Below, piece after piece: positions 44,922 to 53,945 of a stretch of DNA of 64,000 bases. The stretch covers positions 434,001-498,000 of the forward strand of contig NZ_CP162006.1 in assembly GCF_040822085.1 (NCBI RefSeq), in the 5' to 3' direction. The notes under the pieces are model-generated. The model searched no databases, was not told the origin of the DNA, and saw only the letters and a program-made list of their open reading frames with translations. Within the stretch, counting starts at the first letter, position 1; each line of letters starts with the position of its first letter. The translations under genes and the position numbers were made by a program. This DNA comes from Rhodoferax sp. WC2427. Lineage in GTDB: Bacteria > Pseudomonadota > Gammaproteobacteria > Burkholderiales > Burkholderiaceae_C.

Positions 44922-45512
44922 CTAAGCCAGCATGGGCACGAGCGAGGCGACCAGTAAAACCGCCATGGCGCCGTTGAAAATCCGGCGGTAGCGCGGGATG
45001 CGCAGCCAATGGCGCAGGCGGCTGCCGCACAGCGCCCACAGGCTGATGGCCGGGATGCCGATGACGGCAAACCACGCTGCAGCCCCCACCACCAGCGCAC
45101 TGCCGCTGTGGGCGGGCACATAGCTGCTGAACGCGCCCACGGCCATCACCCAGGCCTTGGGGTTGACCCACTGGAAGCCCGCCGCGCCCCAGAAGCCCAG
45201 CGGCTGGGTGGCCTCGGCATCTTTCGGCTCTCCGGCGGTGGCCACGCCCCAGGCCAGAGTCAGCAAATAGGCCGCGCCCAGCCATTTCAGCACCAGGTAG
45301 AGCTGCGGCAGCTGCGCAAACAGCAGGCCCAGCCCCAGGCCCACCGAGGCCAGCAGCACAAAGAACCCGGTCGAAATGCCCGCCATGTGCGGCAGCGTGG
45401 CGCGAAACCCATGGTTCACGCCCGAGGCCAGCAGCATCAGGTTGTTCGGGCCGGGGGTGATGGAGCTGACGAAGGCAAACAGCGTCAGCGCGGCGAAAAG
45501 TTGGGTGTCCAT
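44922..45512 (-). CDS. LysE/RhtB family exporter
   Basis: A 196-residue membrane protein with six helices and the signature FVSSITPGPNNLMLLASGVNHGFRATLPHMAGI right after helix 1. AGFQWVNPKAWVMAVGAF is also typical. It exports an amino acid or related solute. It may be co-transcribed with the DMT gene just upstream (start 15 bp after its stop). With the neighbouring aminotransferase and PhzF genes it forms an amino-acid handling cluster. Confidence 0.88.
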   Translation of the reverse strand: MDTQLFAALTLFAFVSSITPGPNNLMLLASGVNHGFRATLPHMAGISTGFFVLLASVGLGLGLLFAQLPQLYLVLKWLGAAYLLTLAWGVATAGEPKDAEATQPLGFWGAAGFQWVNPKAWVMAVGAFSSYVPAHSGSALVVGAAAWFAVIGIPAISLWALCGSRLRHWLRIPRYRRIFNGAMAVLLVASLVPMLA

Positions 45513-45527
45513 AAAAGCTGCTGGCCA

Positions 45528-46448
45528 TCAACGAACGGGCATGCGTTTGCTGGCAAACACGGTGGCAATCACCGCCAGGCCAAAGCCCAGCGTCACCGCG
45601 TCCAGCGTCTCGCCCAGCAGGGGCACGGCAAACAGCATGCTCAAAAAGGGCTGCACCAGTTGCACCTGGCTGACGCGCACCGTGCCGCCCAATGCCAGCC
45701 CCCGGTACCAGGCAAAAAAGCCCAGCCACTGCGAAAACACCGCCAGGTAGGCAAAACCGGCCCAGGCATGCAGCGGCACCGCCTGGGCGGGCTGGGCCCA
45801 CAGCGCAGCGGGCAGGGTGATGGGCAGGGCCAGCACCAGCACCCAGCAAATCACCTGCTCGCCGGGCATGCGCTGCGCCAAGCGCCCGCCAAAGCCATAG
45901 CCCACGGCACCCAGCAGCATGGCCAGCAGCAGCAGGCCGTCGGCGGGCTGGAGGTGCAGACCGGCTTGCCCCGAATGCAGCATGGCAAACGCAATGACCA
46001 TCCCGCTGCCCAGTACGGCGCACAGCCAGAAGCCGGAGGATGGGCGCTGGCGGTGCATCAGCGCGCCCACCACCGCCGTGGCCAGTGGCAGCACGCCGAT
46101 GATCACGCTGGCGTGCACCGCCTCCACGTGCCGCATGGCAATCGAGGTGAGCAGCGGGAAGCCAAACACCACGCCCGAGGCGGTGCACAGCAGCGGCACC
46201 CAGTCCTGCCGCTGGGGCCAGGGCGCGCGGGTGGCGAACAAGAACAGCGCCGACAAGCCGCCCGCCAGCGCGGCCCGGCCCATGGCCACAAACACCCCGG
46301 ACATCTGTGGGTCGGCAGGGGTGCCCACCGCCAGCCGCGTCATCGGCAGGGTCAGCGCAAAAATCACCACCCCCAGCAGGCCCAGCCACAGGCCGCGGCG
46401 TTCGGTGTTGCGCATCGGTACAGACAAGGCGGCGGTGTGGGTGGTCAT
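45528..46448 (-). CDS. DMT/EamA family transporter
   Basis: A 306-residue ten-helix transporter of the drug/metabolite superfamily with two EamA repeats (about 20-150 and 165-300). Examples: GLWLGLLGVVIFALTLPMTRLAV, AVHASVIIGVLPLATAVVGALMHRQRP and FAYLAVFSQWLGFFAWYRGLALGG, VQLVQPFLSMLFAVPLLGETLD. Members export amino acids or metabolites. The 46448 ATG (MTTHTAAL) fits the family; the 122-bp gap to the divergent MocR-type gene is likely its control region. Confidence 0.85.
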   Translation of the reverse strand: MTTHTAALSVPMRNTERRGLWLGLLGVVIFALTLPMTRLAVGTPADPQMSGVFVAMGRAALAGGLSALFLFATRAPWPQRQDWVPLLCTASGVVFGFPLLTSIAMRHVEAVHASVIIGVLPLATAVVGALMHRQRPSSGFWLCAVLGSGMVIAFAMLHSGQAGLHLQPADGLLLLAMLLGAVGYGFGGRLAQRMPGEQVICWVLVLALPITLPAALWAQPAQAVPLHAWAGFAYLAVFSQWLGFFAWYRGLALGGTVRVSQVQLVQPFLSMLFAVPLLGETLDAVTLGFGLAVIATVFASKRMPVR

Positions 46449-46570
46449 GGCGGACTCTTTGAAAAGCAGGGGTTCACTGTAGTGACAATACCAGCACACT
46501 GGCAGTACACTTTAACCATTCAGTTTTAATACTGTATTGCTGCTGATGCCAGCACACCCGAGGACCCGCC

Positions 46571-47974
46571 ATGTTGATGAAGACCGCCGACCAGACGCTG
46601 ACCGAGCAGCTTGCCAGCCATTTCGCCGAGCGCATCCGCAGCCGCCTGCTGGCCGCCGGTGCGCGCCTGCCCTCGGTGCGCCAGTGCGCGCAACAGCACC
46701 AGGTGAGCGCCTCCACGGTGGTGGCCGCCTACGACCGGCTGCTGGCGCTGGGCCTGGTGGAGGCCCGCAAGAACCGGGGGTTTTATGTGCGAGAAATGGC
46801 TCCCGTGCAGGATCTGTATGCGCGAGAAGCTACACAAAATATAGCAAACCCGGCGCGCCGCCCCATCGACGCCACGGCCCTGATGCGCGGCATGTTCCAG
46901 GGCGACAGCGACACCCCCCAGCCCGGCATGGGGGTGCTGCCGCCCGACTGGCTGGCCAACAGCTTCATGCCTGCCGCGGTGCGCCGGGTGGCGGCTGGCA
47001 CGGCCGACTTCTCGCGCCGTTACGGCGACCCGGCGGGCGACCTGGGCCTGCGCCAAAGCCTGTCGAAGAAGCTGCTCGGCCTGCACGTACCCGCTGCGCC
47101 AGAGCAGATCATCACCACCGTGGGGGCCACCCACGCGCTGGACATTGCCAGCCGCACCCTGCTGCGCCCCGGCGACAGCGTGATGGTCGAAGAGCCCGGC
47201 TGGGCGGTGGAATTTGCCCGGCTGGAGGCCATGGGCATGCGCATCCTGCCGGTGCCGCGCAATGCCGACGGGCCCGACCTGGAGGTGATGGCGCGCTACT
47301 GCGAAGCGCACAGCCCGAAGCTGTTTGTGAGCGTGAGCGTGCTGCACAACCCCACCGGCTTTTGCCTCACCCCCGGCAGCGCGCACCGGGTGCTGACCCT
47401 GGCCAACGCCCACGACTTCTACATCGTGGAAGACGACACCTACAGCCACCTGGCCCCCGAACACGCCACCCGCCTGTGCGTGCTGGATGGCCTGCAGCGC
47501 ACCCTGTACGCCAGCGGCTTCTCCAAAATCCTGGCCCCTGGCTGGCGCGTCGGTTTTCTGGCCGCGCCCGCCGCCCTGGTGGACCGCCTGACCAACACCA
47601 AGCTGCTGGCTACGCTGACCACCCCGTCCCTGCTGGAAAAAGCCCTGGCCTGGTGCATCGACCAGGGCCAGCTGCGCCGCCACTCCGAGGGCGTGCGCGC
47701 CCGCCTTGACCAGGCCCGCACCCGTAGCACCAAGCTGGCCCTGGCCGCAGGCTGCAGCTTTGCCTCCGAGCCCGCAGGCCTGTTCGGCTGGGTCGAGACC
47801 GGCGTGGACACCGACGCCCTGGCCCAGCGCATGCTGGACGAGGGCTACATGCTGGCCCCGGGCGCCCTGTTCCACGCCAACCGCCAACCCAGCAGCCTGA
47901 TGCGCATCAACTTCGCCAACACGCAGGACGCGGTGTTCTGGAAGGTGTTTGCGCGGGTGCGGGACGGTGCGTAG
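46571..47974 (+). CDS. MocR-family PLP-binding transcriptional regulator
   Basis: A 467-residue GntR-HTH/aminotransferase fusion. HTH: TEQLASHFAERIRSRLLAAGARLPSVRQCAQQHQVSASTVVAAYDRLLALGLVEARKNRGFYV in outline. Aminotransferase domain from about 120: ITTVGATHALDIASRTLL, VSVLHNPTGFCL, VEDDTYSHL and the PLP Lys in YASGFSKILAPGWRVGFLAAP. It is divergent from the DMT exporter gene, which is probably its target. The gap contains ACTGTAnTG motifs twice and CAATAC/GTATTG symmetry. The linker near residues 78-95 is relatively A/T-rich. Confidence 0.87.
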   Translation: MLMKTADQTLTEQLASHFAERIRSRLLAAGARLPSVRQCAQQHQVSASTVVAAYDRLLALGLVEARKNRGFYVREMAPVQDLYAREATQNIANPARRPIDATALMRGMFQGDSDTPQPGMGVLPPDWLANSFMPAAVRRVAAGTADFSRRYGDPAGDLGLRQSLSKKLLGLHVPAAPEQIITTVGATHALDIASRTLLRPGDSVMVEEPGWAVEFARLEAMGMRILPVPRNADGPDLEVMARYCEAHSPKLFVSVSVLHNPTGFCLTPGSAHRVLTLANAHDFYIVEDDTYSHLAPEHATRLCVLDGLQRTLYASGFSKILAPGWRVGFLAAPAALVDRLTNTKLLATLTTPSLLEKALAWCIDQGQLRRHSEGVRARLDQARTRSTKLALAAGCSFASEPAGLFGWVETGVDTDALAQRMLDEGYMLAPGALFHANRQPSSLMRINFANTQDAVFWKVFARVRDGA

Positions 47975-48084
47975 GCGGTGCTTGTAAATCGCCGGATTTG
48001 CCGCTATTTTCACTAGAGCACATGGGGAGTGCAGGAACCGCAGACATGCCGGTTTTCGCCATGCCAGGCGGCACAGGAGGGCTT

Positions 48085-48663
48085 ATGACGCTTGTCGATC
48101 TGTTGTCCATCGTCAGCAGCGTGGCCGCTTCGGCCGCCGCGGTGATGGCCTACCTGGGCAAGGAGGCCGTGGGGGTGCTGCAGAGGCAGCACGACTCGGC
48201 GTTGCGGCAGATCGAAGAGTCGCACAAGACAGAGCTGGCCAAGCAACTGGAGGATTTCAAGAAGTCGCTGGCCTTCTTTGGTGCCGTGGACACCGAACTG
48301 CGCAGCATGCGGATCCGGTCCTACAGCGCGCTCTGGCAGCAGACCCGGGTGCTGCCCAAGTGGCCCAAGGATGCCTCGGTGGGTTACCAGGCGTTGACCG
48401 AACTCTCGGCAGCACTGCGCGGGTGGTACTTTGGCGGCAACGACACCGTGCCCGGTGGCATGCTGCTGACGGTCGACGCCATGAACGCCTACAAGGCGCT
48501 CCAGTCCCAGATTGCCGAGGTGGTCTCGGTATACGGCATTGCCCACGATACCGATCAGGCGCTGGCCCCTGGGGACTACGAAGCGGTGCGCCGGTGTGCC
48601 AGCGCGCTGCGCACCGAGCTCACCAAGGACCTGCTGTCCCGCCGCGAAACCCCGGGAAGCTAG
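48085..48663 (+). CDS. Hypothetical membrane-anchored coiled-coil protein
   Basis: A 192-residue protein. An N-terminal membrane helix (LVDLLSIVSSVAASAAAVMAYLG, about 3-25) leads to a helical, heptad-like region (LQRQHDSALRQIEESHKTELAKQLEDFKKSL in outline) and a soluble helical C-terminal half. No family was recognised. The strong AGGAGGG six bases before 48085 decides the start. It ends in a four-base stop overlap with the convergent HDOD gene (48660-48663). Confidence 0.65.
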   Translation: MTLVDLLSIVSSVAASAAAVMAYLGKEAVGVLQRQHDSALRQIEESHKTELAKQLEDFKKSLAFFGAVDTELRSMRIRSYSALWQQTRVLPKWPKDASVGYQALTELSAALRGWYFGGNDTVPGGMLLTVDAMNAYKALQSQIAEVVSVYGIAHDTDQALAPGDYEAVRRCASALRTELTKDLLSRRETPGS

Positions 48664-49871
48664 CCCGTCAGGGTGCGCAGCAGTGCCCGGTTGATGTCTC
48701 CCAGCTCCATGCCGTGTTCGTGGCCCAGGGCGCGGATGGCGGCACCGTTGTCGACTTCCAGGGCGCTGGCGATGTGCAGCAGGGGGGCGTAGGGGCCGGT
48801 GTTGCGCACGGTGGCGTTGTAGATGCGGCTGCTCAGGGGGACGCGGTGCAGGGCGCTGCCCAGGGGTTCGCCCATCAGCACGTCGATCTGCGAGAACAGG
48901 CCGCAAAGATAGATTTCACGGGCCAGCTGGTGTTCGGCGCCGGAGTCCATCAGGTTTTCCATCAGCCGGGCGCGCAACACCATGGCGGCCTTGACCGGGC
49001 GCAGGTTCGGGTCGCGCGAGGCCTGGGGCAGTTGGTCGACCAACCAGCGTTTGAGATGGCTGGTGCCCAGCAGCATGAGGCCATGGCGCAGCGATTCGAC
49101 ATCGTTGCGCAAGCCCACGGCGGCCGAGTTGGCGTAAGCCAGGAAGCGGAAGGTCAGGATGGGTTCCATACCCAGCAGGGCCTCGATTTTTTCGACCGGC
49201 AGGTCGTCGTCTACAGCCTGCACCAGCTGCACCATGGCACGGTGGTCGGGGGCGGTGGCCTGGCGCTGCAGGGCGTGCAGGATGTCTTCGTCGGGCCAGC
49301 CCAGCAGGGCGGTGGCGTGCTGCTGGTCCAGGCAGTGCTCCATCAGCAGGCGGCTGGCAATGCCTTCATACAGCATGCCGGGCTGTACCGGGCTGACCCC
49401 GGTGGGCGTGCCTGCGCGGGCGCGGGCGGCCGCCTGCAGAGCGGCCAGTGCCGCCTGGGGCGACAGGCGCAGCAGGCGGGTAAAGAAGCAGGGCGCCAGC
49501 TCAGGGACCGGAGCCTGGTCGGATTCGGCCCGCCACACCAGGCGCAGGCCGCGCTTGTGGGCGCTTTGCACCCGCTGCGGCATGGCGTGGCTGCCCATCC
49601 ACTCGCTGCGTACCTCGATCCAGTAGGGGGCTGCAGAGCGCGCCGGGGCGTGGTCCAGCAGGTCGCGCAGCAGGGCGGGGGACTTGACCGACAGCAGCAG
49701 CGGCGGTGCGTCGGGTTTGCTCTGGTCTTGCAGGCTGCCGATCAGGCGTTCGGAATCGATGCTGGCATCGGCCTGGCCATCGATGAACAGCTGTACTGCT
49801 GCGATGCTGCGCGCAGCATTCCACAGCGGGCGATAGCCCAGCGTAATGCTGCCGAGGACGGAAGTGGCCAT
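48660..49871 (-). CDS. HDOD domain protein with degenerate EAL-like N-terminus
   Basis: A 403-residue signalling protein. Residues about 1-190 resemble a degenerate EAL domain (LGYRPLWNAARSIAAVQLFIDG ... LLLSVKSPALLRDLLDHAP), lacking obvious catalytic EAL and metal ligands. Residues about 200-400 are an HDOD domain (DLPVEKIEALLGMEPILTFRFLAYANSAAVGLRNDVESLRHGLMLLGTSHLKRWL, then LMENLMDSGAEHQLAREIYLCGLFSQIDVLMGEPL). EAL-HDOD proteins of the CdgJ type act in motility and c-di-GMP responses; its location next to flgL supports such a role (inference). Confidence 0.8.
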   Translation of the reverse strand: MATSVLGSITLGYRPLWNAARSIAAVQLFIDGQADASIDSERLIGSLQDQSKPDAPPLLLSVKSPALLRDLLDHAPARSAAPYWIEVRSEWMGSHAMPQRVQSAHKRGLRLVWRAESDQAPVPELAPCFFTRLLRLSPQAALAALQAAARARAGTPTGVSPVQPGMLYEGIASRLLMEHCLDQQHATALLGWPDEDILHALQRQATAPDHRAMVQLVQAVDDDLPVEKIEALLGMEPILTFRFLAYANSAAVGLRNDVESLRHGLMLLGTSHLKRWLVDQLPQASRDPNLRPVKAAMVLRARLMENLMDSGAEHQLAREIYLCGLFSQIDVLMGEPLGSALHRVPLSSRIYNATVRNTGPYAPLLHIASALEVDNGAAIRALGHEHGMELGDINRALLRTLTG

Positions 49872-49893
49872 GTCGGACGCGGAAAAGCCGCGT

Positions 49894-51165
49894 TTAACTG
49901 ATGAAGTTAAACAATGATAGCTTCTGGATCGAGGCGTAGGACTTCAGCGCGGCCTGGTAGGCGGTTTGCTGGTTGCTCTGGTCGGCGGCGGCGGCAATCA
50001 TGTCGATGTCTTCGGCGTTGGTTTTGTCGGTCTTGGCCTGGATGGTGTTGTCAGTCTGGGTGCTGGTGATGCGGTCGGCGCGGGTCAGCAGGTCGCCCGC
50101 CTTGCCCCGGCTGGCGCTGATTTTTTCCAGGCTGGTGTCAATCTGGGCCAGTGAAATTGCCTGCTCCTGGTTGAAGTTGGCGTCGTTGCTGTTGGCGCCA
50201 ACGGTGGTGGAGCCCACGGCATACATACTGGTGATGGCGCGGTCCAGCACGTCGAAAATGCTGGGTCGGTTGGCGGTGGCGTTGGGGTTGACTTCCAGCT
50301 TGTCGCCATTGGCCGGTGTGCCGCGCACCACCATCGAGATGCCGCCCATCACGATGGACTGGCCCTCGGTGTAGGTCTGTGCCGCCGAGGTGGTGGCGGT
50401 GGTGTTGTTGGTGATGGTGTAGGTGGTGGCCCCGGTGGCCGGTGGAACGGGCGCGGTGAAGTTCACCGTGAAGTCCGTGCCTTGGGTGGCCATCAGCGAG
50501 GCATTGGTGACCACGCCGATATCGGTGAATGCCCGTCCGGTGTTGGCCGGATCCAGGCTGACGTTGAACACGCCATTGCCCTCGGGCACGTCCATCCAGG
50601 CGGCGCGGCCGTCCAAGGTGAACGGTATCGCCACGGTGCTGGCGGCGGTCTGGCCGGGCAGGCCGTTGTAGCTGTAGTCGGGGTCGGGCGCTACCCCGTT
50701 GGCGCTGGTTTCAAAGGGGGCCGAGGTACTGCCCAGGCCATTGAACAGGGGCATGCCGTTGCTGTCTTTCTTATTCGCCAGGGTCAGCAGTTCCTCGCGG
50801 ATGCTGACCAGCTGCTTGGCAATGGTGTCGCGCTCGACCGGGCTGTTGGCACCGTCGCCCGCCTGCACCACCAGGGTGCGGAATTGGGTCAGCAGGTCGG
50901 TGGCGTTGCCCAGCGTGGATTCGGCCTGGGTGATGGCGCTGACCTGGGTGTCCAGCGCGCGCTGCTCGGTCTTGATGCGGTCGATGCGGGTGTTGGCGCG
51001 CTCGGCCTGGGCTGCGCCGGTAGGGTCGTCGCTGGAGCGCAGGATTTTCTTGCCGGAGGTCATGTTTTCCTGCAGCGCCGACATGGTGGCGTACCGGGTG
51101 GTCAAATTGCGCAGCGCGTTGTCGTAGCCGGTGGCGCTGGCGAGGCGGGTGAAACTGTTACTCAT
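49894..51165 (-). CDS. flgL: Flagellar hook-associated protein 3
   Basis: A 423-residue hook-filament junction protein. N-terminal flagellin-like helices: SNSFTRLASATGYDNALRNLTTRYATMSALQENMTSGKKILRSSDDPTGAAQAERANTRIDRI in outline; a C-terminal matching coiled region (SLEKISASRGKAGDLLTRADRI ... AYQAALKSYASIQKLSLFNFI). The central part is variable as in other FlgL. It is exported by the flagellar type III system without a signal peptide. Follows flgK by 14 bp as the last gene of the flgB-L operon. Confidence 0.94.
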   Translation of the reverse strand: MSNSFTRLASATGYDNALRNLTTRYATMSALQENMTSGKKILRSSDDPTGAAQAERANTRIDRIKTEQRALDTQVSAITQAESTLGNATDLLTQFRTLVVQAGDGANSPVERDTIAKQLVSIREELLTLANKKDSNGMPLFNGLGSTSAPFETSANGVAPDPDYSYNGLPGQTAASTVAIPFTLDGRAAWMDVPEGNGVFNVSLDPANTGRAFTDIGVVTNASLMATQGTDFTVNFTAPVPPATGATTYTITNNTTATTSAAQTYTEGQSIVMGGISMVVRGTPANGDKLEVNPNATANRPSIFDVLDRAITSMYAVGSTTVGANSNDANFNQEQAISLAQIDTSLEKISASRGKAGDLLTRADRITSTQTDNTIQAKTDKTNAEDIDMIAAAADQSNQQTAYQAALKSYASIQKLSLFNFIS

Positions 51166-51179
51166 GGTGATCTGCTCCG

Positions 51180-53081
51180 CTAGCGGCCGACACTGGCCAT
51201 CAGGCTGTCAAAAATGGTCTGGGCGATCTGCACCATCTTGGCCGATGCCTGGTAGGCCTGTTGGTACTGCAGCAGCTTGGCGGCTTCTTCGTCCAGGTTG
51301 ACGCCCGAAACCCCGGTGCGCGAGGTCTCCAGGTTGTCGGCAATCGATTTGGACACTTCGGCGGTGTACTGCACGCTTTGCACTTTCACGCCCACCTGGG
51401 ACATCAACGCGGCATAGCCGTCGGCCAGGCTGGAGCCGTCGAATAGGGCCAGGTCCCGCAGGTCCAGCAGCGCGTCGGCGTTACCGGCGTTGAGCTTGGT
51501 GTAGGCCAGGTTGGCCGGGCCCAGGGTGATGGTGTCGCCGTTCTGGGCGGCACCCGAGAGGTTCAGCGACCAGCCCGAGGCCAGGTTGGCCGGGTCAAAA
51601 GCGATCGGCGTACCGGGGCTGTAGGTGTAGACCGTGGCTCCGGTGTCGCTGCGGGTGTAGGTATTGGAGCCGGTGAAGTTCAGCGTGATATTGGCCGGGA
51701 TCGGCACCGATTTGGCCGCCAGATTGGCCACCGCCAGGCTGCCGGTGTTGGTGCTGCCCATGGCCGCCTGCACCGGGCTGGACACGGCCAGCTGGCGCGG
51801 CGAACCGAAGGCGGTGGTGATCTTGTTGGCCACGGCGCGGAAGGGCTGGAGCAAAAAGCTGTCGCCCGAGACCGGTACGCCACCCACTGCGATGGCCAGG
51901 CCGTCGAAACTGCCGGTGACGGGGTCGGGCGCGACCATGGTGTTGTCGGACAGGCGCTGCACGGTGAACGTCGCGGCCGAGGTAAAGGTGACCTTGTAGT
52001 CCGAGGCCTGCAGCTTGGCCACAGTGGCGGCGTTCACGCTCACGCCAACGGTACCCGTGCCGGTGTTGGACGGGGCGGCCGCTCCAGCGGGCATGCTCAC
52101 CGCGCTGAACAGGTTGCCTCCGGCGTTGCCGTCCAGGTCCAGCCCGAGCTGGTGCTGGGCGTTGACCACGGTGGTCATGCTGGCGGCGATGCGACCCAGC
52201 AGGTTGAAGCCTTGGGCCAGGTCGTCATTCTGGAACTTCAGCAGCCCGGCAATCGAGCCGCCGCCCATCATGCCTTCCGACAGCACCACGGTCTGGCTCC
52301 CCAACACCATGGCAATCTGGCTTTGCGACGCATCCTGGGGGTTGGGCTGTACCTGCAGGGCCGTGGCCTTGGTACCCAGCACCAGCGGCTGGCTGCTGGC
52401 GGCAAACACCGTGATCGTGCCGTCGTCGGCATCCACCTGGGTGGTCTGGATGTACTGGTTGAGCTGGCTGATCAGGTTGTCGCGCTTGTCCAGCAGGTCG
52501 TTGGGTGTCTGTCCGTTGCCCCGGGCCAGCTGGATCTGCCCGTTGACGGCGGCCAGGTTGGTGGTGATGGTGTTGACCGCCGCCGCGGCATTGTTCAGCT
52601 CGGTCGTCAGGCCGGTCTGCAAATTGTTCAATTGGGTGGCGGCATCGTTGAAACGGGCCGCGGCCTCGTCGGCACGGGTCAGCACCACGGTGCGGGCGGT
52701 CAAATCGGTGGGTGCGCTGGCCACGTCGGAGAACGCGTTCATCATGTCGGTGACGGCCGCGCCCAGGCCGTTGGTGCCGCCTTTGAAGATGTCTTCCAGC
52801 TGCAGCAGCTTGTTGGCGCGGCTCACGTCGGAGGCCGCGACCGACTTGGACAGCGCGGCCTGGCGGGTCAGGTATTCGTCGTGGTTGCGCAGAATGGTTT
52901 GGACATCCACCCCCTTGCCGATATAGCCGCCACCGGTGAATTGGCCCTCTACGGTTTGCAGCACCACGGTCTGGCGCGAATAGCCTACCGTGCTGGAATT
53001 GGCGATGTTGTTGCCAATGGTCTGCAGGGCCACTTCGTTGGCCAACAGGGCCCGCGCGCCAACGTTGAGGAGGTTGCTCAT
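51180..53081 (-). CDS. flgK: Flagellar hook-associated protein 1
   Basis: A 633-residue junction protein. The N-terminal rod/hook motif LNVGARALLANEVALQTIGNNIANSSTVGYSRQTVVLQT is diagnostic, and the C-terminal block VNLDEEAAKLLQYQQAYQASAKMVQIAQTIFDSLM is the conserved FlgK/FlgE-type coiled coil. The middle is long, beta-rich and Ala/Thr-heavy. It starts 9 bp after flgJ. With FlgL it links the hook to the filament. Confidence 0.95.
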   Translation of the reverse strand: MSNLLNVGARALLANEVALQTIGNNIANSSTVGYSRQTVVLQTVEGQFTGGGYIGKGVDVQTILRNHDEYLTRQAALSKSVAASDVSRANKLLQLEDIFKGGTNGLGAAVTDMMNAFSDVASAPTDLTARTVVLTRADEAAARFNDAATQLNNLQTGLTTELNNAAAAVNTITTNLAAVNGQIQLARGNGQTPNDLLDKRDNLISQLNQYIQTTQVDADDGTITVFAASSQPLVLGTKATALQVQPNPQDASQSQIAMVLGSQTVVLSEGMMGGGSIAGLLKFQNDDLAQGFNLLGRIAASMTTVVNAQHQLGLDLDGNAGGNLFSAVSMPAGAAAPSNTGTGTVGVSVNAATVAKLQASDYKVTFTSAATFTVQRLSDNTMVAPDPVTGSFDGLAIAVGGVPVSGDSFLLQPFRAVANKITTAFGSPRQLAVSSPVQAAMGSTNTGSLAVANLAAKSVPIPANITLNFTGSNTYTRSDTGATVYTYSPGTPIAFDPANLASGWSLNLSGAAQNGDTITLGPANLAYTKLNAGNADALLDLRDLALFDGSSLADGYAALMSQVGVKVQSVQYTAEVSKSIADNLETSRTGVSGVNLDEEAAKLLQYQQAYQASAKMVQIAQTIFDSLMASVGR

Positions 53082-53090
53082 GGCGTGCTC

Positions 53091-53945
53091 TTAAGCGTAG
53101 GCCCGGCGCAGCTGCTGGGTCACGGTGATGGCCCGGTTCAGCTTGGCGGCGTAGTCGGGGTCGGTGGCGTAGCCCGCGCGCTTGAGCTCGGTGGCATAGG
53201 CCTGCGACGAGCCGGTCTGCTGGCGCGCCTGGGCGTAGCGCGGGCTGTTGTTGATCAGGTTGGCATAGTCGTTGAACGACTCCTGGTAGGAGTCGTAGGC
53301 GCGGAACTTGGCGCTGACCTTGCGGGTTTCACCGTTGACCACCTCGTGCGTGGTCACCGTCGTGGTCTTGCCGGTCCAGCCCGCACCGGCCTTGATGCCG
53401 AACAGGTTGAACGAGGTGCTGCCGTCGGCATTCTTGATTTCCTTGCGGCCCCAGCCGGTTTCGTGCCCGGCCTGGCCCAGCATGTAGCTGGCGGGGATGC
53501 CGGTGGCCCGCTCCACCGCGGTGGCGGCGGTGTTGTGTTGCTCGACAAAACCGGTCTGGCTGACGCTGGCGGGCTTGATGGCGGCGATTGGCGCGGCGGT
53601 GGGGGCGGCTATTTTGGGCGCTGCACCATCGGCGGGTACCGTCTGGCGGCTCAGTTGGCGCACGATGGCCTCCGACAGGCCGCCGGGCTGGCCCGACATG
53701 GTGACCGACAGCTGCTGGTCCAGCAGGTCGCTGCCGAGATCGCCCTGGGGGCTGTCGAAGAGCCCGGATTTGGTGGTGGCCTCGCGCATGCTTTTGATCA
53801 GCTCGCGCATGAACAGCGACTCCAGCTGCTTGGCGGTCTCCTTGATGGCGGCGGGGCTGTCCTGCCCGGCCTGCATCTTCAGCGCGTTCAGCGACTTGGC
53901 ATCGGCGGCCAGTACGTTGCTGTTGGAAACTTGGGTCAGTGCCAT
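53091..53945 (-). CDS. flgJ: Flagellar rod assembly protein / muramidase FlgJ
   Basis: A 284-residue two-domain protein. The N-terminal rod-binding domain (about 20-110: KMQAGQDSPAAIKETAKQLESLFMRELIKSMREAT) is joined by an Ala-rich linker to a C-terminal glucosaminidase domain (about 150-284) with ASYMLGQAGHETGWGRKEI (catalytic Glu) and FNLFGIKAGAGW. It opens the peptidoglycan for the rod. Its ATG overlaps the flgI stop by one base (TGATG). Confidence 0.95.
   Translation of the reverse strand: MALTQVSNSNVLAADAKSLNALKMQAGQDSPAAIKETAKQLESLFMRELIKSMREATTKSGLFDSPQGDLGSDLLDQQLSVTMSGQPGGLSEAIVRQLSRQTVPADGAAPKIAAPTAAPIAAIKPASVSQTGFVEQHNTAATAVERATGIPASYMLGQAGHETGWGRKEIKNADGSTSFNLFGIKAGAGWTGKTTTVTTHEVVNGETRKVSAKFRAYDSYQESFNDYANLINNSPRYAQARQQTGSSQAYATELKRAGYATDPDYAAKLNRAITVTQQLRRAYA

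Noticed and set aside
46806..46850. A/T-rich AGCTACACAAAATATAGC inside the MocR gene as a further repeat copy
   Set aside because: Only the flank of the repeat resembles it; the palindromic core is absent, so it was not counted.
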